In this document: in pieces, positions 1 through 12,093 of the stretch | Layout of the letters: each line of letters starts with the position of its first letter | How positions within the stretch are numbered: the first letter of the stretch is position 1 | Assembly: GCF_000003815.2 (NCBI RefSeq) | Contig: NC_049985.1 | Location: 5,218,982 to 5,282,981 of the forward strand | DNA: 64,000 nucleotides | Direction: 5' to 3' | Origin: Branchiostoma floridae | Lineage: Eukaryota > Chordata > Leptocardii > Amphioxiformes > Branchiostomatidae | Notes under the pieces: generated by a model | Told to the model about the DNA's origin: nothing | Databases searched by the model: none | The model's input: the letters and a program-made list of their open reading frames with translations, nothing else | Position numbers and translations under genes: made by a program

Positions 1-599
1 TTTAAACATAATGCATCCACACTGTGGGATGTGCAGTTCCAAACTGTGAGCCAGCTTCAAGTAATATGTTTTGAATGTCTAACCTATGATATTGCATATC
101 AGTGGATTCGAACCCAGGACCTCTGGGTTCTGGGTCAAACACCCTGCTATTATGCCACACGACCCCACAACATCTGTTTCCCCAGTACCCAAATGGTGCA
201 TTTTGGGCAGGGTATCCAAAGGATTATGGGAATTGTGAAACGGGTGAATGCATGATAAGCAACAAAGCACTACATAATAACATTGTGATATTACACATGT
301 ATATTCAGGAGTATGAAACAAAATACCATTATTTGCCACACACATACAACACACAAGTATGTTTTAACCTATGTCCGTGAACTGAATGATTGAAGCAAAA
401 AGGCTGAAGCCTTCCATATGCTACATGTGAAGCCTGCAAATTTGACAGGCCTAAAAGTGGGGAGGGGGGCAAGCCTTCACGGAGAGGATAACAGCCTTCC
501 CAACCCGTATTTGACAGTACAAGTTCCCTCTTTGTTACCTAATGATGCATGTCTTGTCGTTTCTGGCTCAACTTAGAGTTATGCCAACCATAACGTTAC
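1..599 (-). other. Intron of the kelch-like gene
   Basis: This stretch follows the splice donor of the BTB exon on the minus strand and runs out of the window, so it is read as intron. Apart from a tRNA-like SINE fragment near 95-170 I see no open frame with coding character. Confidence 0.5.
95..170 (-). repeat. tRNA-derived SINE fragment
   Basis: Read on the minus strand it has an A-box-like TGGCATAATAGCAGG and a B-box GGTTCGAATCC with tRNA-like spacing. There is no CCA-ready acceptor stem and the arms do not pair as a full cloverleaf, so it is taken as the head of a SINE rather than a working tRNA gene. A similar head lies at 18725-18805. Confidence 0.5.
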
Positions 600-854
600 C
601 TGTAAAACAACCGTCTCCTGCCGACTTTCCGCCATGCCACTTGTAAACATGGCCCTGAAGTAGGGGCTGGCCGCGGACAGAACAAGCCGATGGCAGGGAA
701 ACCGGCGGTCCTCGACTTCAATAACGACATCCTGCAGCACGTCGGTATCCTGAAAGTTTCTCACAGTTTCAAAAAACCCGTGCCGATAGCTGTCATCTTG
801 GTAGGAACGACGACGAGCTGCGCTGTGCGGGGGTTCATCTTCTGCGCTGGCCAT
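600..854 (-). CDS. Kelch-like protein, first coding exon (BTB domain start)
   Basis: The exon starts at ATG 854 and ends at 600 with a CAG|GTAACG donor, giving 85 residues. After a charged leader the protein enters a BTB/POZ domain: DVVIEVEDRRFPCHRLVLSA, then a SPYFRAMFTSGM stretch, which is the dimerisation core of KLHL-type adaptors. In that family BTB-BACK-kelch proteins recruit substrates to cullin-3 ubiquitin ligases. Only this exon is in the window; BACK and kelch repeats would lie beyond position 1. A truncated copy of the same exon is at 51279-51357. The subfamily cannot be told from this piece. Confidence 0.75.
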
Positions 855-1434
855 GTTGATGATGATTGTAATGCTGTACCTCCCACAAGGAACAATCCTT
901 AAAATTGCTCTTTTCTAGTCACTTGCTGTTTTGAGCGAACTGGTGCCTCTAACATTGAAAAACATTTGGACCAAATACATCTTTTCATGGATCAAGGGTT
1001 ACGCTATAAATTATATCCATTCATACCAGCTCTATTGCGTTTTTGATCGACAGTCGGTTATACTGTACTGAATTTTATGGGTACCCAGGACAACCTTTTC
1101 TAAATACTGCACACTGCACAGCCACTGCCAGACTCACAGGTGACTGTAGGATAAGAAATTAAACATGTGCTCCTCTGATTATATTTGTGTTAAAATTTAT
1201 GAGATGGTGCACTGGTTGATAATCCATTTATTCTAATATGCACATATGGTTGATAATACATCTATTCATTGTTATAGCAGATTCTGATTGTAGCTGAATA
1301 CGCATTACTATACTCGCTCCTTAGGAATAGACTTGAAATCGCTCTGCAGCTTTGTTGTCAATACATATCTATACAGCCATTAATTCCAAACTGGATCAAG
1401 AATAGCGTTGAAGAAAAAAAAACAGGTTTAGCTT
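855..1434. other. Intergenic: 5' flank of the BTB gene and 3' flank of the TIR-GTPase gene
   Basis: No coding exon is seen. An AATAAA signal on the minus strand at 1227-1232 lies about 200 bp past the stop of the TIR-GTPase gene and is a plausible poly(A) signal. Most of this stretch has a diverged copy at about 51350-51650, with 873-1142 missing there. Confidence 0.5.
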
Positions 1435-4400
1435 TTAGGGAAAATCCTCAAATAAGGCATCTTTGATGTATGTTTTCATTCGGGGGCTTATCGGCAGTTC
1501 ATCCTTCAGGTCGTTCCAGGTGTCACGAAGCAGACTGGTCGTTGTAACGTCTTCTTCCTTCAAGGCGGCAATGACTGGCTCGACCTTGTCATGCTGTACA
1601 ACAAACAGCAATTAGTCACAGTAAAAAGTGAATAAAATGTATCTTAGAAACAATGCTCTCTGTCCAAAAGACTTGGATAGTTGTATACGTCAAGAATCAA
1701 GAGGAATATGCTATGACCTACCGGAATGTGCTTGGTGTGACAAAGCCTATGGAAGAAGTCATCGATAGACTCTTTTGCCACCGATTGAGCTGAAAAAGGG
1801 ACAAATTGACATTTCAGTCAGCTGTCATTAAACACAGGCTTATAGATTCTTATTTAGTCTACCCTTTAATTCTGTTCTTCCAATAATGTCCATCTACAGA
1901 GAAATCGCAATTCCTGACATGTTTGGCTGATATAAGACGGAGCCAGGCCTCCATCCGGGAGAATAGTATATTGTAGTGGATCACCATAACCATCTCCAGG
2001 CAGAAAGACGTCTTGCAACATCGCACACCGGGGCATGCCCCTACTCTTTTTTCGAAAGGTGTGGTGGGTTTTTTAACGTGCATGGGGTGTGGCTCTTCCT
2101 AAACACGGGACCTCCATTTTAATGTCGTATCCGAGGGACGGCCCTAACTGAAGCTGGGTACATATACTCATTTCATTTCAATTCTTAACTGTTACTGGTA
2201 TTAAGTATCTGTCAAATGAGCTTAGTCGACCTAAAGATGAATCTCCTAGGACGTTGTACAGAATGTGAATATTTGTCATAGAAAAAAGATATACCGGCAG
2301 CTGCTTGCCTTGCCTCTTCTTGGTACTGTTGTTGCTGCTTGTGAATCTTGACGTATCTCTCCCCCACCACGAGTGCAAAGTTGAGTATCTCCATCGCCCG
2401 TAGCTCGGTGTTGAAGTCCCGCTCGTTGTGCTCTGGGTGGTAGTTCTCAATAAAGAAGACGTGGCTTGGAGAGCTTCCTGTTGCAGCGGACGCCTTCGTC
2501 TTGATCTGTTCCAGCTGACTCTGGTCTTTGACCTGGTCAACGTGCGTCACAACAGTCACTGTGGCAATGCCTGGGAAAATGGAATGATATAACATGTAGA
2601 TTGTGGTAACAAATTTACCTCTGTGCCGGACCAGCGGCAAATAATTCCCGACCACTAAAATGAAAAAAAAAATGAAAATACAATACCAACCCAATCATTA
2701 CTAGATCACTTGTTTTTTGTATGAATAATATATAAAACGCCGTGGAAGGTGAACTGGTCAGCTTTCAATAATTCTAACACACAAAGATTCACCTCTTTGT
2801 CTCATATACTCTCGAATAGTGTGCAGGCTGGTCGCGTGTGTCCCGTTGAGCAGCAGTGGGTCTTGAGCTGACAGAACGAAGACAACAGCATGGAGCCAGT
2901 TGGGGAAGGTGTCCCTGTCGTCCTTATCCGCCTCAGTCATACCTTTCAGAGCGATGTTCTCGCCTGGTTTGATTCGTGTATACAGGATGTTAGCCAATGC
3001 CGGGATCATGAGCTTCATCTCGTTGTAGTTGAAGAAGCCACGAGTGTCGACCAAGCAGAACTTACCGATGTCGCCAAGGTATTCTTGGACGCGAATTGTG
3101 CCTTCTGGTTGGTTGGTGTCGGTTCGAGGAGTTCCTGAAAGTAATGGATCCGGAGTACAATGTTTATATCGTACAAGGACCACCCGTGAAACTATGACAC
3201 TATAGCTTTGTTAACCTCATCATTGCAAACAAACCTGATTACACGCAAAGTTTTGTAGACGAGTATATGTCAACGAGCCAGACAAAACAGACAAATTTTG
3301 AGAACAATTTGATTATAGTTTTGAAGCTCAAATAAGCCACGTCACCATGCTGCAATCACCAAAGGCTACATCAAATTTGGACATTGACTTAAGTACTGGC
3401 ATTTTCAGATCACATTAATCATAGATAGAAATGGAATCGTTTTACGCGTTGTGTGTTTTGTTGTCTTTTCAGACATACGGCGTAAGTTAAGCTGACTATT
3501 TTGTATGATATTCCAATTGAAATGAAGTCAAAGGTTACACAAATCAAATTTAGATCGCAGCTAGATCGCGCGCGCAGCTAGATCGCCGTCTAGTGGAATG
3601 GGGCCTAACGTGGCAATTTTTCATCACGTTACCAATGTCAAAGCATCAGTGTATGTATGGCGTTTAAATCTCTGATGGATGACGGCTATGAAAACATGTT
3701 CACAAGCTGTTATATTGAATGGTCGAGCCTCAAGGAAACAAACTTAGATAAGTTCTTTCCGTTTTATCTGACAAATGCAGCATAGACATAAAATAAGCAA
3801 ACTCACCCTCAGTGGTAAACCCCAGAGCACGTTCACATGTGTTGATGAGACAGCTCTTTCCAGACCCGGACGGCCCGAACACGCCAATCCGTACGCCATG
3901 GGCACTTTCTTGCATGTCTTGTATGTCAATGGAAGTAAAGAAGCGTGGACCATGCTTGTCACCCAAGCGATACTTCAGTAGCTTCTCCCTCTCCCTCAGC
4001 GATTCCTGCTGTATTTTCTTGAGGCGCTCTGCTTGCGTTTGTTTCTCCCGTTCCGCCTGTTTTAGAAACTGTCTCCGTTTCTCCACCTTTTGTAACTTTA
4101 TTTGTTCCCTCTCCACTTGGTCCCTCTGAGTCATAGCTCTCTTTTTCTTTACTTCGCGTACTTTTGGAGAAGAAACGTCCTTGTACACTTCTGCGGGTCC
4201 CTCATATGTCATCTTTGTTGCCTTCTTACTCCCCTGTGGAAAAGCAGTGCCATGTTAACTCATCTCAACTCATCAGCAAATCGTCAAGAATGGCATGGTG
4301 TTAGAGTAAATGTCTCAGTAGTGTTGTGGTATTTAAACTACAACGGTCAGCTTTAGTGATTATTTAGGAGTATAGGAATCCCATCTGTCTTAAAATGTCA

Positions 4401-7400
4401 TACCTCTATGAGAATGTAAAACTTTCTGATAAAGGATTTCTTCATTTACGTGCAACAGAAATGAAACAGTAATACAGTAATAGAACAGTAATGTAGTAGT
4501 AATGCAACAGCAGTGCAACAATAATTCAACATTCATCAATGCAACAGTAAGCGGTGCAACCGTAATGCAATAGTGGTGCAAATTAAGGCGGCAATAATGC
4601 AACATTATGGAACAGAAATGCAGCAGAATTGCAACTGTTACAGTAATGCAGCAGCAGTGCAACATGAATGTAACTTTAGTGCGACATTCATGCAGCATTT
4701 CCGCAACATGCAACAGTAATATAACAGTAATACATCCCTATTGCAACAACATCAACGCACCATCAGTTCAAAAGTAATGCAACAGCAATACAACCTGCTC
4801 GGTGTTGTAAGGTAGGCTTACCGAGATGTTAGGGCTCACAGAAGGCCGCTTACGTACAGGTAAAGTTGCAGGTGCCATTGTTAAACTCGGAAGCTTCTGG
4901 ACCATCTGCGTCATGTCTGAGAAAATGATCATAATATTGGGATTATGTCGAAATGTTTCATGTTCTTTTTGCTATTCTGTACTTGACCTGGACTTGTTGT
5001 TACTGATTTTTGTTAATATGATAAACATACATTTCGTAAACAAACAATTTCAATACTGTATGTCAAAACATGTTCTCACATGCCACTCCTGACGTTTGTA
5101 CTAAATGATCATGTCAATATTGTAAGAAAAAAACTTTAAATGAAACCCACCTCGTGTGTTGAAATACTCTGTCCACTGCCGGTACTGCTGGTCCAGCATG
5201 ACAACCCGCACCGCCAGGTCCATGCCAGCGGCTGCTCGCATCTCAGCAGTGACAAGACGGTCGGTGAAGTGTTTACTGAGCTGCCCTGACTTATAGTCTC
5301 TCCAAAACCTGTCCAAGGTTGACAGATCACGTGGGATTACGTGAATAATGACGCTGCCCGTCTTGACCCCAATAATGCGCAAACTTTGCTGATAAAGATC
5401 ACCTAGTGTGTCCTTTGTCATTTGCGTAATAGTTTCCTTCGAAAGCAGGCCCTCTGCCCTCTTCAACATTTGTAGCTGTATTTCTCCGACTTTTTCAATT
5501 AGTTGTAGCTGCGCATGCTTTGCTTTGAGAATGTCCTCTGTGGACTGTTCATTAGTTATTCCTGCACCACTTCCAATACTGGTGTCTTCTTCTAAGTCAC
5601 TGGAATCACTCTCGGACGGAGAAGGCACAAAATGAAGATGCGTTTGGATTGCTGAAATAACCATAGTAATGGACATTAGCCAAAGGTGCCCTCTAGTAGA
5701 TATCTGATTCTGTCTTAACAGCAGCTACTTATCCTGTATACAAGTCAGATATAGATGTATGCATGAATATATGTAAATACACATATAATATATATATATA
5801 TATCAATTGCAAAAAGTTATCCATTTTTGTGTCACAAACGTAGGGGAAATCTCATACATGTCAACCTGAAGTTAAAATCTTACCTTCACATTGAATTCAC
5901 ATCATGTTCAATTCAAAACATTACCTTCACATCATGTTGTTTGTCTTTGGCATGATATCTATAAAGATGTAGACACTTTTTGATGATTAGTTTCTTCACT
6001 GGTCATATGTGCGCGAGTGTTTGTGAGTGAGTGAGTGAGTGAGTGAGTGAGTGAGTGAGTGAGTGAGTGAGTGAGTGAGTGAGTGAGTGAGTGAGTGAGT
6101 GAGTGAGTGAGAGAGTGAGAGAGTGAGTGAGTGAGTGTGTGAGTGTGTGAGTGAGTGAGTGAGTGAGTGAGTGAGTGAGTGAGTGAGTGAGTGAGTGAGT
6201 GAGTGAGTGAGTGAGTGAGTGAGTGAGTGAGTGAGTGAGTGGGTGAGCGTTTGTGTGTGTGTGTTTTTGTGTATGTTTCAGGAAGTTCGATACAATGCAG
6301 CTTCAAACCTGCAGGCTGCCCATATCTCAACGTAGAGAGCCGTTGTATGATCTCAGCAGCGATGGTCGGCAGCGCATTAGGAACATCATCTCTCTGTACA
6401 CGCCTTCCACTCATCTGTTTCAAAGTAGGGGAGTACTTTCCGACAGACTCACTGAATACTGTAAAGTTGTCTTCGTTGGCATCGACCCAAATGGGGAATA
6501 TGTGTTTGTTATTTTGCAGACACGTTTCATACTCTAGTTTAGGCCAGTAGGGTTTCTTAAGGAATGATGTGCTGACGACAACGACAGCAATCTCTAAACT
6601 TTCACTCGATAAGGTCGAAATTATTCTCTCCCTGATGACGTCACCAGGTTTGATGGAAACGTCATCGAAAAAGATGTCATTTCCATCCAGCCCCTTTTCC
6701 TGCAGTTTGCTGACCAACGGGCGGACAAACGAGTCTTTATCTTCTCCTGCGTGGATGACAAATACACGAGGCTCTGGAAAGAGAGGAGATCAAAAATCAA
6801 TTTTGCTGAGCACCAAAGACACTTGAATTAGTAACATATTCAACAAGAGTTCAAAGACATCATACAAATATTTGCCAACAACCTTTTCCTTCTCGCTTCG
6901 CTAAGCCCAGCCTAGCCGCAAGCCAATCAGATACACCCACCCCAATTGTTGGATGAAAAACATACCAATCACACTGCCTCTTGACCGTAAGCTTTGACGT
7001 GATTGGCTAGTGACGGCAGCTGGCCAGCCGATACGCCAGGGTCGTCGCATTGTATGGGCAAGCGGCGTACCTGGCATGAGATACTGCTCACTTATAAATT
7101 ATGTTTCAATCTTTATGATATATACTTCTACACATCTTACATATGTCCCAAGAGTAAGCGTTTACATAATCTACCACTATGGTATCACAATATTTTCTAT
7201 ATATCCATACATTGAAATAAATAAACTCTAAAGCAAAATCCCTTGGATGTAGATGACATAATGCTGGCTTTATATTACCTCGGATGGTAGTTTTATGTAA
7301 ATAAAGACACAGGCTTTTAGACAAATATGCATACCATTTCTTTCGGCGTCTGTGGAGGCGCCAGGACTCTTCAACATTCTTGCCAGATGCAGATTGCTGT

Positions 7401-8014
7401 GCTTCAATGCCTCTCAAAAACGTTAACAAAGCGAGCGCGTTGGTTTCTGTAGCAGGAAAATAAAGGTTTTGGCTCTTATCAAAATACAAAATGACATCTT
7501 TCTCACCAGGAAGCTTAACTATCTGAAAATACAATTTTTACAATTTCTGTCTTAGTCCCATGATACATGTATAGCAATGCAAGATGAAACTAGAGTTCTA
7601 CGACTTCATACTTTCGTCAAGGTATTTGTATGATTAGATTTCAAATGATGCCATAATTTGCAGCATCTTTCTCCTACTAAATCTACTAAATCTTCTAAAT
7701 CTCCTATAATGTGTAGAACACAAGGTATGAAAACCGAAAGTTGCGCGGCAGTACCATAAAGCTCAGCTAGGATGCCCATTATCGAACTTGACCTTTGCTT
7801 TCTCGACCCCTATTCACCTACTAAATATCATATGGGCCCATCTATAGCTTCTCGGCTTATGCTGTCGATTAACAAACATACCAAACCAACAACAGTCGAC
7901 ACCTAAAACTCTTGGCGAATGTCCAAGTCATTTCTCACTAGCAACAGTTGGCTGTACCCCTATCTCTAAACATAAACATCCAGAACATAATACATGTATT
8001 ATTGTACGTACCAT
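1435..8014 (-). CDS. TIR / TRADD-N-like / IFI44-like GTPase / SAM-like fusion protein
   Basis: Ten-exon model on the minus strand: 8014-8012, 7522-7279, 6773-6309, 5651-5151, 4916-4822, 4233-3807, 3134-2793, 2570-2295, 1789-1722, 1593-1435. All junctions are GT/AG and keep phase, giving 859 residues. Order: short N-terminus (1-82); TIR (about 83-235) with RVFVIHAGEDKDSF and DDVSIKPGD, and a Glu at about 163 four residues after a Trp, the place of the NADase catalytic Glu in SARM1-type TIRs; TRADD-N-like domain (about 305-402, core GSVIIHVIPRDLSTLDRFW); linker; charged coiled coil; GTPase with G1 GPSGSGKS (556-563), G3 DTRGF and G4 THVD; C-terminal SAM-like module (785-859). Expected role: signalling GTPase in cytosolic immunity. 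The weakest joints are the one-codon first exon and the link through 4916-4822; a separate GTPase gene starting near 4900 is the alternative. Confidence 0.65.
4455..4795. repeat. Degenerate GTAATGCAACA minisatellite in intron
   Basis: Variants of GTAATGCAACAG recur about every 11-24 bp in the intron between the linker exon and the coiled-coil exon of the fusion gene. Confidence 0.7.
6015..6245. repeat. (GAGT)n microsatellite in TIR gene intron
   Basis: About 230 bp of nearly pure GAGT/GTGA tetranucleotide lies just past the TIR exon donor (6309). It has no stop in one minus-strand frame and yields a spurious Thr-His-Ser-Leu repeat continuation of the TIR frame. Confidence 0.95.
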
Positions 8015-8714
8015 TTTGGATTTGTGCTAGATTTGTACTCCTGTTTGCTAATCAGCTTAAAGGGGCAGAGATATCGATCCAGTTTAGCTCACTGATGAGA
8101 GAGCTAGTCTTCCACTGGTTGTGACAGAGAGAGCAGACACTATGTACAGTATTTACACAGGTTCATTGTACCGGGGAAATTCTCCTAGCTCTTATCGACA
8201 AGCACAATGAATGGTGGACCAAAGCTTAACGTCCCGTCCCTGCAATTCTTTCCAGTAGCGTCTATGTCAGGTGAGTGACACAGTCGGAATCAAAATCACG
8301 GCTGCTAGTTTCAGAGGCAGGGCCACTTACCACTGCCCGTCTCACGCACACTACCATTGTTTGTCTAAGGCGTTACGTTACCCTTGCTGTACATGACCGT
8401 GAATGTTACTACATAGAACATGTTTTGAAAAACATAGCCGCAATCTTGTGACTGTAAAATGAACAAGTCTGGCTAGGATTGGTCGCTCTTACCTCAGTGT
8501 GGGCTAACCTTCGATCGGAAAGAAACCTACCCGGAAACGACAGGCTCGTTAGCTGCAGGTGAACTTTGTACATCAGGGTAGGGGTGAATTGAATTTATTG
8601 ACCCTATCCCATAACCCTATGCGAGGAGTCTGAAAATATGGCATTTCAGAACAACTTCCTGTCACATTATCCACGATCTTCGGGCGTATCGATGGAAGGT
8701 TGGCCATATTTCAA

Positions 8715-8900
8715 AGATCGACAGAGGGTTGCGCGTATTTTTCACCTGAAAACCGTCCCTGTCACATATAAGCCATACTTTGTACCTTGTACAATTGTTA
8801 TGCAATTAAGTTATTATTATAAGCGAGGCTCTGGCGATTGCCGCAGACTCGTCGTCCGATCGATTTTCGCGCAGTGTGACAGGGGTATACGTAGCATAAT
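8715..8900 (-). repeat. Interspersed repeat, inverted copy of 40735-40995
   Basis: The stretch carries GGTTGCGCGTATTTTTCACC, then GTCCCTGTCACATATAAGCC, a TTATTATTATAAGCGAGGC turn and ACAGGGGTATA. The reverse complement occurs at 40735-40995. The TTTATTGCACAAC...GGTACAA tail resembles the 3' end of a LINE-type family and is also seen at 25758-25803. Confidence 0.7.
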
Positions 8901-9039
8901 AGCAAAAAACGGTACTAATTTTATTTCCTTGCATTACTTAGAAATTATGATTAGAATTTGTTTACGCTTATTGCGTAATCAAATATCATATATGTGAAAT
9001 GCCTCCTGCACGTTCAAAGTAAAACATTTTTGAAGGGTT

Positions 9040-9370
9040 CTTTACACACACATAAAAGCACACGCACACTATGACACATGCGCTTACACATACAAGCATA
9101 CATGCGAACACTTAGACATAAATGGACACACACACATGCGCGTACACATACACTCACACACACGAAGAGCGCGCCTACTCTGTGTAATCTTAAGGCCTGA
9201 CTTGTTGTAATGCTTCGTGTATCCGACAGGAGGCAGTGTGTATCTATATGTCTGATATGAGGACAAGGATACGTATTAAAGTACATGTGAGGGTAGGAAT
9301 AACGACATGGCAGATTCGCCGATTCTACCGGTAGAGATCCCCAACGGGAGTCTTTGTCAACAGACACTCA
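9040..9370 (+). repeat. CA-microsatellite-headed interspersed repeat, copy 1
   Basis: A CA-rich run is followed by TGACTTGTTGTAATGCTTCG, GACAGGAGGCAGTGTGTATC and later GATTCTACCGGTAGAGATCC. Related copies in the same orientation are at about 57480-57720 and 61100-61340. Confidence 0.65.
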
Positions 9371-10218
9371 GATCAGGATGCTAGGAATATGTTAGGTTGG
9401 TCACGTATGCATGGATGTTGCGATTAAAAGTCAGTCCTTCGATATTAAGTGTGGATAAGCGAAGTTAAGACATTCTCCATGTCTTTAGATTTATTCTCTC
9501 CGATCGGAATTTCTACCTGCAGAATCGCCGGTCCAGTTTTACTAGATGGCAGTCTAGTAAAATACATATAAATTTTATATATATATTCTTTGCTTCTTCC
9601 ACTACACCCTGATAATAGCCCCACTGTACCATATAGCCCAGATGGATTGTGTGTGTCTTTTATAGATTATAAACTACATGGCACACTAGGATATCGTTAG
9701 CGTTTTCTACCTGTCATCTTACTTTGCAATGTGGCGTATCGTCAAGGTAAAAAAATGGGACTTTTTGTCGGTTTTTAAACCAACAAACTCAAATTGACTA
9801 CATATCCGCATACTTTTCAGCAATTGTTTTATTTGTGACCTAGGTTACATGCACAGTTCATCACTTGAATTCCACACGTTTGTAGCCTGCTGCCTAGTGT
9901 TCACAATGTATTGTTCTTGTCGCAACCTGAATAAAGTCAAAGTTGTATATTTACCTCTCTAGTTTATACATAATGCTTATGTTGACTTTCAGTCAAATAA
10001 AAAAGATGAATTGGTAAACATTTAAAATGCGATAGCCATCCATATATCTATCAGTGAACGCAAGGTTAAAATTGTGTTCTGTCAAAGATAGTGGAAAGTG
10101 GCATGTATGTAATCTATGAGTCAGAAGAGATTCTTGTCCAGTTCAACTCATGTGACCCATAACTTTGATCATAAAGTGGCTTCGGGTCTTGTTTATTAAG
10201 TTTGTGGTTTTACATCAA

Positions 10219-11823
10219 TCAATGTCCAGCTTTTGAAAATTCCCCTAAAGCTTCCGTGATATGTTGTCTCATGGCGTTGGTCATGTCCACCATGTTTTTG
10301 ACGTCATCCCAGTTGTCATGGAGATCCTGAGCGGTCATGATGTCTTGTTCCTTCAGCCAGGAAAGTATGGGCAGTACTCTGTCCGGCTGCAAGACGAACA
10401 ATATGTAGTGTTTACATACCCTACATCATGGAAACACTTTCACTTTCACTGTGTTTCTTTTGCCAGAAGGCTACACTCGGTCACTTTCTTACCTGTTTCT
10501 CAGGAATTCCTGGTAGGACCTTTAAAACAGTATACACTACAGCACCAAAATGGTACACAAATCCGTCAAACAATAATTTCATTACATACTATAAGACAAG
10601 CATAGGCATTTTCAGTGGTGACGATTATTAACTAGTACAAAGTGATGGATAAGTGCCTTGAAATAAAGCAACTTATGTGGTTCCAGAGGTAGAGTATTCC
10701 ATAACTAAGCCCCGTAATGCTGTAATATGCTTAGATACAAACAAATACTTATCATAACCTCTATGTATTAAGGGAAGAAATTGATTCTGTTGCCAGCGTT
10801 TTAAATCATACGTTCACAGCAATTGTTCCGTACAAGGAACCAGGGCACATGTATGCTTGTGTCATTCAAAATTTCACTTTCAGAGCGTAGATGTTCAAAT
10901 CATGTGTGCATAATACTTACATGGATGTATCGGGTAGAGCAGAGGCGGACAAAGAAGTCATCAACTGAACCATAACGTCCGGAAGACAGGAGACCTGTAA
11001 TGGTAGAGAGAAATTATTGTAGTCGGATAGCGGATAAAGGGTTCGAAACTGGACTTGGGCCAAATGATGACCGCTTCATGTTTGTCATCGTTTGCATCAA
11101 CATATCAAGGAAAATATATACACCGACAAAAGGATAAATGTTACTTGTTTCTGAAAGAGCCCTACACAAAGTGATTAATTAATTACTGCTGGATCAATTA
11201 TTCATAGCATACCAGTGCCCACTTAACCATGCATCACTCCTGCATAGCGAAACTATAATTGTTTCACACTTGATTTATCAGTTGCCATTGAACCTTACAG
11301 TGGTCTCAGATCATCATACTCTGTATATACGCTATTCCATACCTGGCACGGGTGCCTGCCTTAAGCCCCTTAAGCGTGTGCTCTGTTCGGAGTGTCCCCC
11401 TGCCGGGGTAGACCCTGTGTGCTGGGCGGCTGCCCTAGCGGTGTCGCCCGTGGAGGCTACGTTGTCAGCGCAGGATGTTATCGGTCGGCAGTGCGACTCT
11501 TCCCGATAGTCGAGGCGGTAAGATGATGTTACCGATTTGTCCTCACGGCTGCTTAGAGCAACTCCGCCGCCGTTCACAATGATATCGCGTAACTTGTTGA
11601 CGAAAAAGCTAGTCGGAAACCCTCCCACGCCATTTTGCGGAAGTGGACACTCTCGGCGACAGTTGGGGCAGGTCAACTTCCCCATTTTCGCTACCATTTT
11701 TTCCAAACATTTCTTGCAGAACGTGTGCTGACATGGCAGGACTTTTGGGTCGTGGTAGTCTTCAAAGCAGATCTGGCACACGAGAAATTCTTCCTTGATT
11801 TGGCTTGTAACTCCTGACGCCAT
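10219..11823 (-). CDS. RING-finger protein 1 with SAM-like C-terminus (B-box decayed)
   Basis: Three exons, 11823-11343, 10994-10921 and 10386-10219, give 240 residues with consistent phases (1, 0). A C3HC4 RING is complete: C16, C19, C31, H33, C36, C39, C52, C55, so it is a likely E3 ubiquitin ligase. After a conserved stretch (FVNKLRDII) the region that is a B-box in the paralogue at 62331-63480 has lost most zinc ligands, by Cys to Tyr/Arg changes and a 9-residue net deletion. The last two exons encode the module shared with the GTPases: SVDDFFVRL (exon 2) and then a D-I-x-T...L-H-D-N-W helix set (exon 3). It sits head to head with the ancestral promoter of the GTPase at 20672. The fold of the C-terminal module as SAM-like is inferred from its hydrophobic pattern. 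Confidence 0.8.
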
Positions 11824-11999
11824 TGTGAAAGTTAGTAGTTACGGCGGGTGACGATGCCAAAGTTCAACATCACAAGCCTTTGCCAACACATGCTCGCGTT
11901 CTGCTAGATATTCAATGGTGCAAAGGTTTGTCTTGCTAGAATGAAGAAAAGTCCAGTTATATTGCTGTATAGTGTGACAAGGGTGGACCAACAAAAACA

Positions 12000-12093
12000 A
12001 GCCTTCTCAAGTCTTCCACAAATATTTCTATACAGATCTAGAGTTGAAGCCGGGGCCGTGACTTGCGCACTAGGGGACAACCCGTTACCAGAC
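12000..12093 (+). promoter_or_regulatory. Distal half of an ancestral GTPase promoter, left of the tandem insertion
   Basis: CCGTGACTTGCGCACTAGG and the final CCAGAC match the upstream region of the GTPase at 54263-57018 (CCGTAACTTGCGCACTAGG ... CCAGACACAAC read on its strand). The match stops at 12093 and resumes at 16354 with ACAACGTATGC, so this is one promoter split by insertion. Confidence 0.6.

Larger units (their letters stand above)
8015..10218. other. Intergenic between TIR-GTPase gene and RING gene 1
   Basis: No supported exon. It holds an interspersed repeat (8715-8900) and a CA-rich repeat (9040-9370). The part from about 9.05 kb to 10.2 kb has a diverged copy downstream of RING gene 2. 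A minus-strand AATAAA at 10192-10197 is close after the RING stop. Confidence 0.5.

Noticed and set aside
95-170. A true tRNA gene
   Set aside because: A- and B-box-like sequences are there, but the acceptor stem and anticodon arm do not pair; the same holds at 18725-18805 and near 50572.
6010-6250. Long open frame of Thr-His-Ser-Leu repeats continuing the TIR frame
   Set aside because: It is a tetranucleotide microsatellite without stops; the TIR exon has a good donor at 6309 before it.
7106-7278. Extension of the N-terminal exon of the TIR gene below 7279
   Set aside because: The donor CGAG|GTAATA at 7279 matches the phase of the TIR exon; the frame beyond it has no conserved content.
8638-8997. 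119-codon plus-strand frame
   Set aside because: It falls mostly on an interspersed repeat whose inverted copy at 40.8 kb is not open in the same frame.
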